In this document: piece by piece, positions 1 through 15,900 of the stretch
Position numbering within the stretch: position 1 is the first letter of the stretch
How the letters are laid out: the number at the start of each line of letters is the position of its first letter
Source of the DNA: Thunnus maccoyii
Lineage: Eukaryota; Chordata; Actinopteri; Scombriformes; Scombridae
Length of the DNA: 64,000 nucleotides
NCBI RefSeq assembly: GCF_910596095.1
Contig: NC_056540.1
Coordinates: 15,402,501 to 15,466,500 of the forward strand
Direction: 5' to 3'
Made by a program: the position numbers and the translations under genes
Notes under the pieces: model-generated
Seen by the model: the letters and a program-made list of their open reading frames with translations, nothing else
Told to the model about the DNA's origin: nothing
Database searches by the model: none

Positions 1-1260
1 CACAGTATATGCAGTAGTCGGGCAAAGTTCAGAGTGTCATTTAAACTGGAAATCTTGCTTTTGATAATAAATGTGATCCTCAGCAGACATTTCACAGTGT
101 GACTGTGTTTTGCTTACTTTGACAAGCTTGATGTGGGTTATTTCTTTACTGATGGGTTTGAACTTTGGACTCTGGTCACAGGAAAGCACCCCCACCTCTG
201 GTAGCTACTCAGTGATCTTTAAAAGAAAATACAGTATGTATGAATAAATCTGGCTTGCAATCTCCTTGCAGATGAACTGATGTGATAAAGTGGTATAACA
301 TCCTATAAGCTTAATTTTATGATTGCATTTATTGCTTTTATATAGTTCAGCTTGTGTATGTACATGTATATTGCTGTGATAAGAAGAACCTGTTGCCATC
401 TTTTGCCTGTGAATGTGTAGAATACAGATTTGAACCACTTTCCAAGGGTCTAGCTTTAACTTTTAGCTATATATGGTGCAATAAATGTATTGTCTTTGTT
501 AAATAAACAATGAATATAAAATTAAACCATGCTCAGATTGACACACACATACAAATCAATATGCATGAACTGCAACTCCAACTGCACTCACAGATACAGT
601 ACTGTATGCACAAGTCAAACCACACAGTGTACTGTACTAGTTTTAATTAGTTAGAGATGGCAGACAGCTTCTATGGTTGGTAACCTCAACACAACTTCAA
701 ACAACTCTATAGATGATGAACTTCATGCCCTCATCCCGTCTTAATGGTCACATATTTGTTTATACCTGTTTGTGAGTACCAAGATACCGAGACCCATCCA
801 TTTATTCTGTAAAACTTAATTTCTTCAGGTTTTTTCTGATGTTAATGTCAATTTGAAAGTGCTATTCAGGTTTAATCTTGCATTTCAATTTTGGTGATGG
901 AGTAACCCCTTTTGTGATCCAGATGAAAATCAAACTGTGCCTTTAAATAGTTTCAGTTCCCTATGACTGCTATATGCAAGCAGATTTATATCATCCTTGC
1001 TCTGCTGTTTAGACATTCCTTCTTTGTTTCATTAAACAAATGCGTTCCACTGTAAATGCTTAGTCCCAATCAATCAACAGTGGATGAAACCCACAAAGCA
1101 CAATCATGTGGCAATCCTGAAATGGAAGGCTCAAATTGAGTCCATTTATAGTCAACCATTAGGTTTTTAGAGCACAGCCCTTACTTGTGACATGTTCTTA
1201 GATGCTCAAGTTCTCAAAATCCAACAACAAAAACAGCAACGATACAAACAACTTTTTGGT
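1..1260. other. Intergenic sequence 3' of aldob
   Basis: I see no coding exon, RNA gene or clear repeat here. The sequence is AT-rich with only short open frames. It lies downstream of the aldob poly(A) signal and could include a longer alternative 3' UTR of that gene. Confidence 0.5.
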
Positions 1261-1267
1261 CACTTAA

Positions 1268-1273
1268 TTTATT
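1268..1273 (-). terminator. aldob: aldob poly(A) signal
   Basis: AATAAA is read on the minus strand about 160 nt after the aldob stop codon, a normal distance for a short 3' UTR. It is the first canonical hexamer I see downstream of the stop. Confidence 0.6.
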
Positions 1274-1431
1274 TCCACTCATTTCATTAGTGGACAAACA
1301 GTAGTTCAACATAATAGAATTTCCCCCTCCCCTAGATGTTGGTAATATGGGAAGGAGTCACATCCAGCAGAGGCATTTCTTGTAGTCATTTGGTCCGTGT
1401 TCATGTTTGAGGGTTTTAAAGTTCACAGTAT

Positions 1432-3489
<2,058 letters not shown>

Positions 3490-3494
3490 CCTAG

Positions 3495-4338
3495 TGGAGA
3501 GAAACAAGTTATTTCACAGGTGATCAGGAACTCTTCAAGACTGTATTAAGTTTAAGGAAGAGTTTCTTTTTTTTCCTCAAAACTCAACAACTCTATGCCT
3601 CTGACATCCTGCCTCTGTTGCACCACCTCTGTAAATATTTGGCTCGCATGGTTGAACTTTGGCCTTCAAAACAGATAACTTCTCCCTCTTAATGTGTAAG
3701 TTCATAGTTCACTTGGCTACATGGTGTTTATCCAAAGCTTTCTGCAAAAGACACCCCACTTTAACAAACAGTCATATTTGGACAAAGAATTTGCATAAGC
3801 AACTATGCATGAACATAGTTTGCTGCAATACAATAAGTCAGCAAAAACAGCCTCAACGCGGATGTGTGTTTCCCTGCAAGTATTTGCACTTACTCCTGAA
3901 GACAAATGATTAATAGCACCTGCAGGCAACACGAGTCCCTTCATGCACATAGAACAGTACTTTCTACAAGTAAAAATTAATCTGATCGTCAGACTCTGAT
4001 GAAGACACAGTAGTGTCGAAACGTCAGTCTGTTTGCACAATTAACGGCTGTGAATTAATCAGTGTGCTCAGGTCCCTTCTGTTCTCTAAAAGCGAATCTA
4101 TCTTGCAGCAATGAATTTGAACATCCTTACATAACAAGACTGACTGAAGAGTTCTGCAAACTTTAGGCAACAGTTGCAGCTAAAATCCACAAATGCAAAC
4201 TGACTTCCAACGCTTGAATCTCAGAGACATGAGGAAACCCGCATACACAGACAAGTGCTAAAAAATCAGTTCACTTTTCCTTAAAAAAAAGGATTGCCGC
4301 AACATCGAGGCAGATAACAACTTGAAAACAATTCTTAC
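3495..4338 (-). other. aldob: First intron of aldob
   Basis: The intron lies between the untranslated exon and the first coding exon. Around 3985-4035 it holds a short stretch (GATGAAG ... GTCGAAACGT) of a type common in dispersed fish repeats. I see no coding exon inside; an open frame antisense to it is not supported. Confidence 0.4.
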
Positions 4339-4534
4339 TTGAGACTTCTATCAAACAGCGACGACGACAGAAATGGTGAACGGCCTCTGCAGCCTCCCAG
4401 CGGTAATTGAACTGATTGAGAAGGCCGAAAATTGTGCACAAAGTTGTATTTATCCCGTGTGGCGTCTCGGAGGAGGCGCTCGATCGTGATGTGGCGGGGC
4501 GTGTGTCGCCCCGGTAACGCAATTGGCCAGGTCA
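4339..4534 (-). promoter_or_regulatory. aldob: aldob core promoter and untranslated first exon
   Basis: Read on the minus strand, a TATA-like ATAAATA lies at 4453-4447, a CCAAT box at 4526-4522, a C/EBP-like site (ATTGCGTTAC) at 4522-4513, and a nuclear-receptor half-site AGGTCA on the plus strand at 4529-4534. A start near 4420 would give a roughly 80-nt untranslated exon ending at a GTAAGA donor at 4338, which joins the coding exon acceptor at 3491. Liver-type factors would suit aldolase B. Motif positions are seen directly; the start site and factor binding are inferred. Confidence 0.5.
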
Positions 4535-4599
4535 GACAGACAGGGGCGGTGTTTGTACTGTATGGCATCAATGCTCCTTTGTGGACTTAAGGTTCACAT

Positions 4600-6040
4600 C
4601 AGAACATGGGGGGATGAGTAGAAAACACGAAGGGAACACAATGTGACGCCTGAAACAGGTTATAAAATCGAAGCCTGTGTGCATGCATGCATCACACAGT
4701 CTGCAAACAGCCCCGCCTCCCCCTGCTTTAGTCGGCTGTTGCAGCACACTGAAAAAAAAAGAAAAAAAGAATGTGGAAATGTTATATGAGGCCTGCTGCA
4801 ATGTTGCAATTCTGGTTTCTTTTGTCTTGGTGAAAGTGTAGAAGCATTTTTTCTTTTTTTGTCTCACCTGGATGTAGTCAGAGCAAATTGGAATTATGGA
4901 TGGAATTATTTTGCGATCATTTTCAGCTGTCAGACCCGTTTTACACGAGGAGAAACTTTTATCTTATTGTCATAATCATAATGATAATGACATAATTGAT
5001 TGACTTGTGTAATATTAATTTCAAATTTAATAAAGAATTAGGGAGTGCTATTCTTTGCGTAGTGTAGAGGACTGAGTTTTTGCCTTTTTTCATTAGTTTG
5101 TTCATCTGTTTGACACAAATAAAATGCCATTAATTTGAGCTATAGAGCAAAACCTGCTGTTTCATGCTACCTTGTGTATCAGCCTAATGCGTCACGTTGC
5201 TTTTCACAAACGTCATGCATAAACAGATCTCATATTGATTGCTGAAAATGGCCCCAAAAAACATAGTGTTGCCACCAGTTCACACGGTGACATCAGCAGA
5301 TAGGGATATTTGACTCCATAGGCTGGGGTTGATCTGTAAATCAAATAATTACAAGCCAGCTTTTACACAACCTGGACCCTGCACTCAGTGCAATGTACAC
5401 TTTAGTATTGCTGATCAGAGTTCAACCCCTGTCCATGAGTCCCTTTTAACATAAGGACTGAGAGAAGAGAGTGAGGAGAGTGCAAAAAGTTGTCCAAACA
5501 AGTTTTCAGACCACCACAAGTATGTGAACTAAGTAAAAAAGATGAAAGAAAAAAGCACCAGATGAATGTTGGTTAGGTTGCATGATAATTTCAACAATAT
5601 CCTTAAGCACTGTACGACAGGTACAACACTGCAGCCACTGCAAAGTGCTGCAAATCTCCACTATGAAGCCATGCTGATTAGATCAGGACATTTCAGATTT
5701 GTCTCGGTAGTTTTAATGAAAGGAAATCATCCATGAACACTACAAATGGCAGTCTTAATTTAGCTTTATGCTTCCATTTTCTTGGGTTATAACACAATGT
5801 TTGTGAATTAGTACATTTATATTATATCAAACTGCACTCTATGATAGGGTTGGATTACCAACAGGAAAAAGCAGGTAACTCCAGGGGGCCCCGAAGCCCC
5901 AGGTTCACTGTGTTTGTTGCTTTTTGAGTAATTTGATTACTTGCAAATCCGCAAGTATTCAAATTACATCTACAATATCAACTGGGTCATATCTTGTGGC
6001 CCACCTTGTGGATGGGGTCAAAATCTTGTCATAATTCCTG

Positions 6041-6113
<73 letters not shown>

Positions 6114-6280
6114 TGTACTGTGCTCACATTTTACTAAACAAAGCTGTGCCTCAACAAATTAAATAACAGCAAATGTGGGGTCATAGTATTGCAGGGTAGG
6201 AGTACTTTTGGTTTATGGGTCTCTGAATGATCGCATTTAATAAATCTACCATCTATGTACACTGTACTTAAAGTGAACTT
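4600..6280. other. Intergenic region between divergent aldob and rnf20
   Basis: This 1.7-kb region separates the two divergently transcribed genes. Apart from the ATT microsatellite at 6042-6113 I see no gene or element I can name. Regulatory sequence for both genes is likely here but cannot be pinpointed by eye. Confidence 0.4.
6042..6113. repeat. (ATT)n microsatellite
   Basis: About 24 uninterrupted ATT units lie roughly 200 bp upstream of the rnf20 first exon. The poly-leucine open frame across it is an artefact. Confidence 0.95.
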
Positions 6281-6284
6281 GGAG

Positions 6285-6483
6285 GCCCAGCAGCAGATCG
6301 TGGCCCCTAAACGGAACAGTCGAACCGGGTTTGTTCCCCGCCGAGACGTTAGAGGGCGTCGTGTCAGCTGGAGGATGTCCCACCTTGATTGTTGCTGCTT
6401 CCGCTTCCGAGAGGCAAGAAGCCGCAACATCAACATCCACAGACATATTCTGTTTATAACACAATAACTCTTGCTTTAAAAGC
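6285..6483 (+). promoter_or_regulatory. rnf20: rnf20 promoter and untranslated first exon
   Basis: A moderately GC-rich, TATA-less stretch contains two adjacent ETS-type cores (CTTCCGCTTCCG at 6399-6410). It ends at a GTAAGA donor after position 6483. The next exon starts after the TCTCTCAG acceptor at 6881 and carries the ATG at 6902. This looks like a housekeeping promoter. The transcription start is not determined. Confidence 0.5.
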
Positions 6484-6901
6484 GGTAAGACTTCGGTTGA
6501 GTTTGATTGATTCTTATGACATTACAACGTAAACGCATTGATCTGTCAGAATAGAGTTTTCTCGGCCATCGGCATTATTTAAAGCTCGCGTTAGCAAACG
6601 GCTAACGTTAGCCTAACCGTTAGCCTAACGTTACATTGAGTTGATTTCAGTCAGTTTGTTCGGGTTTGAAAATGTGATAGCAGAAGTTTTAGGGTATATT
6701 TCTTTCGACTACTCATCGCCCAGGTGGATACGGTTTTAAAATGAACATTTCGTCCACTTCTAGCTATAAATTATATCAAACACACTAGATTTTTCATTCA
6801 TCCAACAAAACTATCAGAACCCATCAGTCCTCCACTTTGTTCGCAATTTACAATCTGCTTTTTTCTCTTTCCGTCTCTCAGTTTATCCCAGGTGTCTGAG
6901 G

Positions 6902-9900
6902 ATGTCGGGGCAGAAGCGTCCTGCTGACCCCAGCGGTCCGTCGTCCTCCGGTGCGCCCCCAGAGAAGCGGAGGGAGCGGGATGGAGAGGACGGAGGTCCC
7001 GGAGTCAGCGCCGCTGCCGGAGGAAGCACCGCGGTGGAGACAGTCATCAAATTGGGAGGGGTGTCCAACTCGGTGAGACACTTGTATTCACTCATAACTC
7101 TAATCATTGTAGTATAAAGTCTTTCTGTTTGTTTGGCTGATTTTTCTTGCTGTACTCTTGCTTGAATCAATTCTGTTTCAGGAGGAACAAGACATCAAAG
7201 CTCTCCAGGCGAAGAACAGAAAGTTGGGAGAATCTCTTGATCAAAGACAGGTAAATTAATTTCTACCAATATTTACAGCCTGTCTCACACACACACACAC
7301 ACACACACAGGGGAATCTTCACTTACTGTCTTGCTTCGAGGAGAATTCATCTATTGGCTTTGTTGGTTTTCAGGTGATTGAGGATGAACTGCGAGAGCGA
7401 ATTGAAAGACTGGAGACCCGCCAGGCCACTGATGACGCCAGTCTGCTGATCCTCAATAGATACTGGAACCAGGTAAACAGTCACAGATGGAGTCCAGACT
7501 GATGAGCAAGAAAGAAAACCTGCTTGTTCACCATCAACACTGTCAGAATGGATCATAAAGTCTAAATGTGATGCCAGACTCTTTCCCTAACTCCTTGTGC
7601 TTTCAGCTTGATGAAAACATTAAGCTGATCATCAGGCGTTATGACCAATCAACTAGCGAACTGGAGAAATCTCCAGCAGCTGAGGGGCGGAGTCTGAAGC
7701 CAGAAACTCCTGAACCTGATGGCGACTCCAACCAGGAGAGGGCCAAGGACAGAGGTAAAGAGAGAGCTAATGTAGGATCATCACTGAGAAAGCAGTAACA
7801 TATAGATATTTGATTAATAGACCTGAGTTTTTCATTCTCACATATGTTTTAGTTTTTCTAACTTTTGGACTAGCTGTTATTAGATGAGATGTTGTAGACT
7901 TTTGTGGGAGATAGTAAGTCGAGTTCAGCCAAATTTAAAGAAATTTTCCCAATTAAAGGAAACTGGAAAATTCAGAGCAGCGTCATTGTACCTTGTCTGA
8001 GATTGTACCAATGTCTACCTCTGTTGTAGGGGAAATAAAATTCAAGCACTAATGACAGTATGGCAGGATGACAATGTGCAATAACGTCTTAATTCCTCAA
8101 CAAATATTGTACTTAACATAGTATAATTATTTACAGTTACAGAGGACCAACAAAAAGACAGTATGTGCATCAGAAAATACTGTTGAGTGTAAAAAAAATA
8201 TAATAGTTTCAAAAATCTATTATGAAAACTGTTTTGGAGCTTTCTGTATTTGATCAAATCCATGTGTCACCCAGGCCACCAGGGAGAGACATCCAACTCT
8301 TTCCTCGCCACGCTGGCGAGCAGCAGCAGCGAGGAGATGGAGGCGGAGCTCCAGGAGAGGGTCGAGTCCAGCCAGAAGCAGGCTAGTCGCGTGGTGGAGA
8401 TCTACGAGTGTCTAAAGAGCACTGTGGACCAACTGAAGACAGAGCTGGACTCTGGAGCTGGTGAGATAGAAATGGAGTACAGCTGAGGATATTACATTAT
8501 TACAAACTACACTGTGTCACATTATTGTTGTTTTTCTTTCCAGAGGGCACTTTGTGGCAGGCAGCTTCCAAACTAAATGCCCTCCTGACCAGTGAAAATG
8601 AGCGGCTACAAAAGCTGACTGAGGACCTTAAGCAGAAACACAGTCACATGACCAGCGAGGTAAACGTCCTTATTCACTGATGCAATATGTTCCCTCTTCA
8701 GGTGCAGCAAACTTTTACAGTTACAAAAATTGTTAAAAGTTTTATTTTTGGGTCTGCTGCACTTAATAAACTCATTTGAGCTTGTGGTACCACAATGGAG
8801 GCTATTTTTCTTGGGAGAATCAAGGCACTTTGAGTTATTGAATCAGTAGTTCAGTGTAAAGACATGCGACTTGTTCAATATTTAATTCCATTAAAAGTAG
8901 TAGAGTAATATTTTAGCAATTATTATACTTCTATTAGTCCTTGTGTGTGCTTCAAGTCTCTCTGTCCTCCTGTCTCATCCAGTCCCGGCCTCTGGGACGT
9001 GCAGCAAACAGAGCAGATCAGCGTGTCAGTGAGCTGCAGGTTCTGATCGAGGAGCTTCAGTGGGACATGGAGAAGATCCGTCGGCGAGAAAATCGGCTCA
9101 ACGCACACTTGACCGAGATTCTGGAGAGGGTGAGGAGGTTTTCTGTGCATGTGTGTTGGCATTTCTGTCTTTGTTTATGTTGAGGTTGGTTATAACACTT
9201 TCTGTTGTGCATCCCAGGTGAACAGCAAAGGCTATAAGGTGTGTGGGGAGGCCAGCAGCGTATGTGGGACCATTACTATTAACAAGAGAAAGGTAGGAAC
9301 TTTTTGTTTTACAACTTTGGCAAAGTAGTGTGAAAGCTCCCAACATTTTTTTGTTTTTCTTTCAACATCTTGCTTTGCATACGTGGTGACTTTTTCCATC
9401 TTTTGTTCTTTCAAGTTTGAGGAAATGAACAGTGAGTTGGAGGAGAACCAGGAGCTGGCAGACAACCGCCTCATTGAGCTGCAGAAGCTCCAGCAGGACC
9501 TGCAGACTGTCCACCTGGAGAACAACAACATGAAGGTTGACTTCTGACTTGAGAGTTTTGTTTGTAAAATGACCCATTTATGGATTAAATTACATTTAGA
9601 ATTATGATTGCAAAACCCACCTAAACCGGAGGGCTTCATTCTCATGTAACTAATTCAACTTTAATATTAGGTGCCTAAAGTTAATCAAAACTACTGGTTA
9701 ACAGTCTCTACATTTTTGATAAGCTTAAGTGCTTGTGGATTCAAGTGAATGAGGTGCATCCCTGGTCAAATTTCTGTCTATTTGATGCCAGAGTGAAGTT
9801 TTACAATTTTTCCTCTCTGGCTTGTCTCTCTGTCTCTCTCTTCCTCTCAGGCGGAGTTGTTGAGTCGAGCAGAGGGCATGGTGAAAGAGACTTCTGAGTA

Positions 9901-12900
9901 TCGATGTCTGCAGTCACAGTTTTCTGTGCTTTACAACGAGTCTCTGATCCTCAAGTCTCAATTAGATGAGACACGCGCTCGCCTAAACACTACTAGGACG
10001 GCACGCCTTCGACAGCTGGAGCATATGGAGGCAAGTGTGTGTTTGTGTCTGTGCCAGTGTCTGTCAGTGTGAGCTTCGTCCCTCTCTTACTCTTACCCAC
10101 TCTGCGTGCAGAATGATGAAGTTGCTCTGCAGAGGAAAGTTCGCACAGAGGTGTTTCAGCTGGAGGACACACTGGCTCAGGTCAGGAAGGAGTACGAGAT
10201 GTTGCGCATCGAATTTGAACAGACTCTCGCTGCCAACGAGCAGGCAGGTAAGTCTGAGGTTGTATGATTTGGGCTCACATCAGCTCCTTGCCAACAAAAC
10301 TTGTTTCATAGTGCTAATATGTATTCTGTTTTTCTCCCACACTATTTCTCCTGCTTTCTTTTGTTCCTGATTCTCTCTATCTCTGTCTCTCAGGCCCTAT
10401 TAACAGGGAGATGCGCCATCTGATCAGCACACTGCAAACCCACAACCAGCAGATGAAGGGAGAAGTTGTGAAATACAAAATAAGACTGAGAGAGACACAA
10501 ACTGAACTCAATCAGGTAGGTCCGAAGGAGACAAAGAGAAACTCTTGCAATCAGAAGAAGAAATGAAACAATTATGTGTCACTTTGACGGTAACACACGT
10601 TATATCTGATGGGTGTAGTGAAGCACAACATAGCAGAACATCACACTGAAGCTCATCACATACGTTGCCCCTGTAGGTCCGCTCTTCAAAGGGCAACGCC
10701 ATCCTCCAATTCCAGTCTAGCACAGAGATGGATGTGAAAGATGAGACAACCTCTCCTTCGACTCCAGCCGTTTCGGGGGATCCTGTGGTCAAGACAGATC
10801 CTGACAACGGTTCCTCTACACCCAGCAGCACTGGTAATTAACACCTAGTTAACTGGCTGTAAAAGGTTCATTCACATTTTTTCGGTTGCAGACAACTGAA
10901 ATGGCTTGTTGGAAGTGTTCTTATGATGCATATTAGGAAATATTAGGACTGTCCTAGTTGACGATTCCTGCTTTGTCTTGTCTTTTTACAGGTGCCTCAG
11001 TGAAAACCGAGCCTGGAGTAGAACCTGAGGCCACAGTAAAGGACGAGGAGAAAGATGAGAAAAAAGAGAAGGAGGAAAAGAAAGAAAAGGACATTATTAA
11101 GAAAGAGGAGAAAGACAGAGAGAGGGAGAAAGAAAAGGAGAGAGAGAGACCAACCCGCAGCGGCGCGATAAAGGAAGAGAAGGAGAAGCCAGGGAGCAGT
11201 AACCAACCAGAGGAGTCTGCCGGGGAGCGGTTGTCCATGGTCGGAGGATCCAAGAGGAAGGAGATGGAGCAGCTGAAGATTGTCCGAGCAGAGCTCAAGT
11301 GAGTCGTGTGTGTGTGTAGTTCTGGGATTTGTGTTGTGGGTGTCTCATGGTTAATGAGACTGTTGTCCAGCCTGCTGAATCATTTAACCTGTTTGCATAG
11401 ACCATCATAAATTCATACATGAATACACAAAGATATACACATTACAAAGAATTTATGAAATCTGAAAAATATTCTTAAATATAGATACTCACAAAATATC
11501 AGGGATATTTTTTTCCCCATGTCTCACACAAACACATACACCTAGCTTGTGATGCAGCAAGGACTTGACTGACATGTTACAGAATGTGTTTGCTTTGCTT
11601 ATTGAAAAACACATAATATGTGCAGTGTACGATATATTTGTTAAGAACACAGTTTCTACTCTCAGAAGCTGCTGCTGCGGAAGAGAATGGTGTCATTTCT
11701 ACCACATTTTGTTAACAGCGTGTTCATCTTCAACCCTCTGTTGTTGTTGTTTTTCTAAACATTTGTTTGAATGAACTCCTGGACGAGCCCCCAATTTGTC
11801 ACAATCCGGCTCAAGGCTGGACAAAGGAGGCAAGACCATACATAGGTTTAAACAAAAATAGATTTATTGTACATAACTAAGAGATAAATGAAACTAAACA
11901 AAACCACAACCAAACATGGTGGAAGCCAGAGAAGAGAGGGCAAATAACTGACTGCCTCCAGCTTATATAGAAATCTGTCAGTCCAGGTGAGCTGAATCTC
12001 TCTGCCGACCCAACTCTGCCCACCATGCTCCTGCAGTTAGAGGAAAAAGAGCCTGTCCAGAGAGGGTCGTCAGTGGTTTCTCCTGGTCAGCACTTTCTTT
12101 TGTTTCCAACATTCTCGTCAGCTTAATGTTCAATAAAAATCTACAATATGCCTCACCCACCCCTAAGTGTATCAGGATTCTCCAAATCCGTGATTTGATT
12201 TGACTTTTGCTTTTAAGGTCACGATTGGATTCTATTTGCGATTTTAAACTTCTTTTTTTTTTGCACTGACAGCTATGCCATTGTTAGACTATTGAGTCTT
12301 AATTTGTAAAGATCAACAGATCATTGGTTTTGTGGCCTGACAACTGTCGTTTACATTAACAAATTCTTTCAAATTTCAAAAAATAGGCTACATGGTATTA
12401 AGTGTGACATAACCATCTTTTTTTTGGAATGTACCATCCTAAGGCCATATGGTGAAATTTAAATCATTTATTTAAAATGTAATAATAATTTATTTCATCT
12501 GTCAGTTGGGAACAAACTGTTAATCACAAAAATAGAAGAAGAGCCACTAGATGGCAGAAGGGTACTTTACAACAACAGCTTGAGTTTCCTCATCTGCAAA
12601 AAGTATTCAACAGTCATATGATTCTGTGAATCACCAGCAGTTGCTCACAGGAAAAAATAAACTCTTTGTTTTAAGTGGAAGGTTAAAAAAAGTTTTGTCA
12701 TTGTGAAATTGACTAAAAAATACTGTTTTGACATGTTTCCTTTTCTTTTTTTTTTTTTTCTCAAAAACATAATGGCAGGTTTTGCTCTGAGCCCTTATTG
12801 ATTTCTGATTTCTTTTCATGATTTTGGATGAAGCTGCTGATGGTGACGGTTGTGATAAACACTCTTACTCTGACTGTGCAGGAAAGCACAGGAATCCCAG

Positions 12901-15900
12901 AGGGAGATGAAGCTGCTGTTGGACATGTACCGCTCAGCACCCAAGGAGCAGAGGGACAAAGTCCAGCTCATGGCTGCAGAGAAGAAGGCCAAGTCAGAGG
13001 TGATCAAGGACTTATTCATTGTAACAGGACATTTATGACATGACTTACGGATATTTGTGCTGTTTTTTTCCATTTGGCTTTAATCTTTTCAGCTGAGCAA
13101 CACATGGCCAGATACTGCACTAAATTTCTAGCACTGCAGAATAGTTGAATAGTCTACTGTAATCGAATCAGAATCATGTTTATTGCCAAGTAGGTTTAGA
13201 CATACAGTGAATTTGCCTCGGTGTTGTGGTGCATAACAATCAAAAATACACAAAATGAAGTAGTCCTAAATAATAAAAAATGATAACAATATAAAATAAT
13301 ACTATAAAAAAAGAAAGAAAGAATTTACTAACTGATGCATTGTGGCATCCCCGTGATGAAAACGCTGATTCCAGGGAGAGGAGCTGCGGCAGAGGCTGAG
13401 GGAGCTGGAGGAGAGAGAGAGGAGGGAAGGCAAGAAAATGGCTGATGAAGAAGCTCTAAGGAAGATCCGCTCTGTGGAGGAGCAGATCGACATCCTCAAC
13501 AAAAAGCTGTCTATAGCAAAACAGGTATGTGAGTTGGCCATTTTGTTTAGCACTTGCCTGGTTCTCCTTTCGTCCTCTTACACCCTGTCGCCTCTCTGCT
13601 CCCTCTGCAGGAGGAGGACGCACTGCTGAGCGAGATGGACGTGACGGGCCAGGCCTTTGAAGACATGCAGGAACAGAACATTCGTCTCATGCAGCAGCTC
13701 AGAGAAAAAGACGATGCCAACTTCAAGCTGATGAGCGAGCGGATCAAGTCCAACCAGATCCACAAGCTGCTAAAAGAGGAGAAGGAGGAGTTGGCCGACC
13801 AGCTGCTCACTTTAAAAACTCAGGTGAGCCACCACGCAACGCCACAAGGAGAAATCTGCAGATGCAATCTGATACAGGCTTGTACATGTTTCTTTTGTGA
13901 CATAGACACAGTTAAATTGCAGTGAAAACTAACTGTAATTACTTCTTTCTCTCTGATTGAACTAAAAATGATACCCATTCACAAAAATGCACCCTTTTAT
14001 TTATTTTTTTAATAAAACAGCTGCTTTGCTTTTTAAAAATCATTTCAAAAGTTGAAGAAAAGTCTCCACAGTGTATATTCTACACATATAAGTTTCCCCG
14101 ACCATAGACAGGCATATGTTTGTTATATGTCTGCACCTTTCAGTTTGCCAAATTTCCTGTTACCTCAGCCTTTCACATTCATATTCTAGCTGTTATGCGT
14201 TTCGGGTTTTCTTTAATCCTCATTTTCTCACATAACTTTTTGTGGATTTTGTCTATTTGTCAGGTGGATGCCCAGCTGCAGGTGGTAAGGAAGCTTGAGG
14301 AAAAGGAGCGCCTCCTGCAGGGCACCATCAGTACTGCTGAGAGAGAGTTGGCACTTCGGACACAAGCTTTGGACATGAACAAACGCAAGGTAACGCATCA
14401 TTCAGGACTGATGAGCCACAGCCGCACAGTACACTTAAATATTGTTCCATTCCATTAATGTCCAGGATGAGCTGCTTCTATGAAAATTAAACCGTAAAAC
14501 ACATTCAAGTATGGATGGTTATTCATATACTGTATAAAAGAAAAGCGTAAAAAGAAAGGACATTCCCATTTAGGGAAAATACAAACATTACCTTCAGTCA
14601 TTGTTTTCATTGTTTCCTTCCTTTTTGTCTCCTCTCTCTGTCGTCCTCTAGGCTCAGGAGTCGGCGTTGCTGTCGGAGGAGGTGCGAACTCAGCTGGAGC
14701 AGGTTCAGCAGAGGCTCAGCCTGGTCAGAGAGGAGGTAGTAGAGAACAGCATCTCTAGGGAAAAGGAGTCCTTTAACGCCCGACGAGCACAGGTAACACA
14801 CATAGAAATACAGTCTTAAAGTTTCACACGACACATGAACTTAAAAGGCAGAAAGCGGTTCGAACACACAGTTACATTCAGAGAGGTTGTGTTTGAAAAG
14901 AGTTCAAATCAAGATTTTGCCACATTGACAGCAAAGGTAAAGATTCTACAACTTACACACTGAATAACAACCAAGTAAATTAAATTAAAGTAAATTAAGT
15001 ACAGTTAAAATCAGCCAGCTTGTACCTAACTGCAGTTTAACATTCAATTTTAACATTTTGACATTAAAAGAATGTGAATCTTCAAAAAAAATTTCTTTTT
15101 ACACTTTGCAAGGGTTTGTGAGGGTTATGCGGTGCACTATATCTTAACCACAACCAGTTGCCAGGAGGCTGACACTCTACTGACATGGTGAAAAAGTTTC
15201 ACATCACTAACATTGTCAGTGTGTTGGTTTCATGTTGGTGGGAAGCTCCAACATCTGAGATTGACTGCTGTGTCTGTTGTCAAGTGAGAGCTAAATGTGG
15301 AAAACAAGCTCCTTTTGCTCACAGCTGTCAACTCTAAATGTGTTTTTAGGAGGACATCTCCAAACTTAGGAGAAAGATCGAGAAGGCCAAGAAACCAGCT
15401 GAGAAAATCAGCAACGGAGATGAGATCCTAAATGAAGAAATCAGCGAGTACAAGGTGAGTTTATGTGATATAAAAACACTGAATAATCTGTGGTCGGGGT
15501 GCAGCATCAGCTACAGAACAGCATCATGGACACTGGTCGGGGTTTTAGAGCACGTCCGCATATTTTCAATGGCAAAGTCAAATGTCACTGAACCTCCTCT
15601 ACCAAAAACAAACGGCTGTGTTGATCTTAAAAGTTGTGAAGCTGTAATCCTGAAGGACTCAAAGAAATGACACCAAAACTTACAGTCTCATGGATTTGTA
15701 GTTGAGCATGAATGTTGAAAGCATAAGGACACAGATATTGACATTTAACAACCAAGGGCAAACCTAACACTCGTATTTAGATGTTACCTGATAGGATGAA
15801 CTCCTGAGCAGACATGTCCACTGCACTGGAATCACTAGCCTTTTGCAAAATCTCTAAACAGCAGGTTTCATTCTTCATCCTTATAACTTATAACTCGCAG

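Noticed and set aside
5941-6162. Open frame with poly-leucine
   Set aside because: It is just the ATT microsatellite translated.
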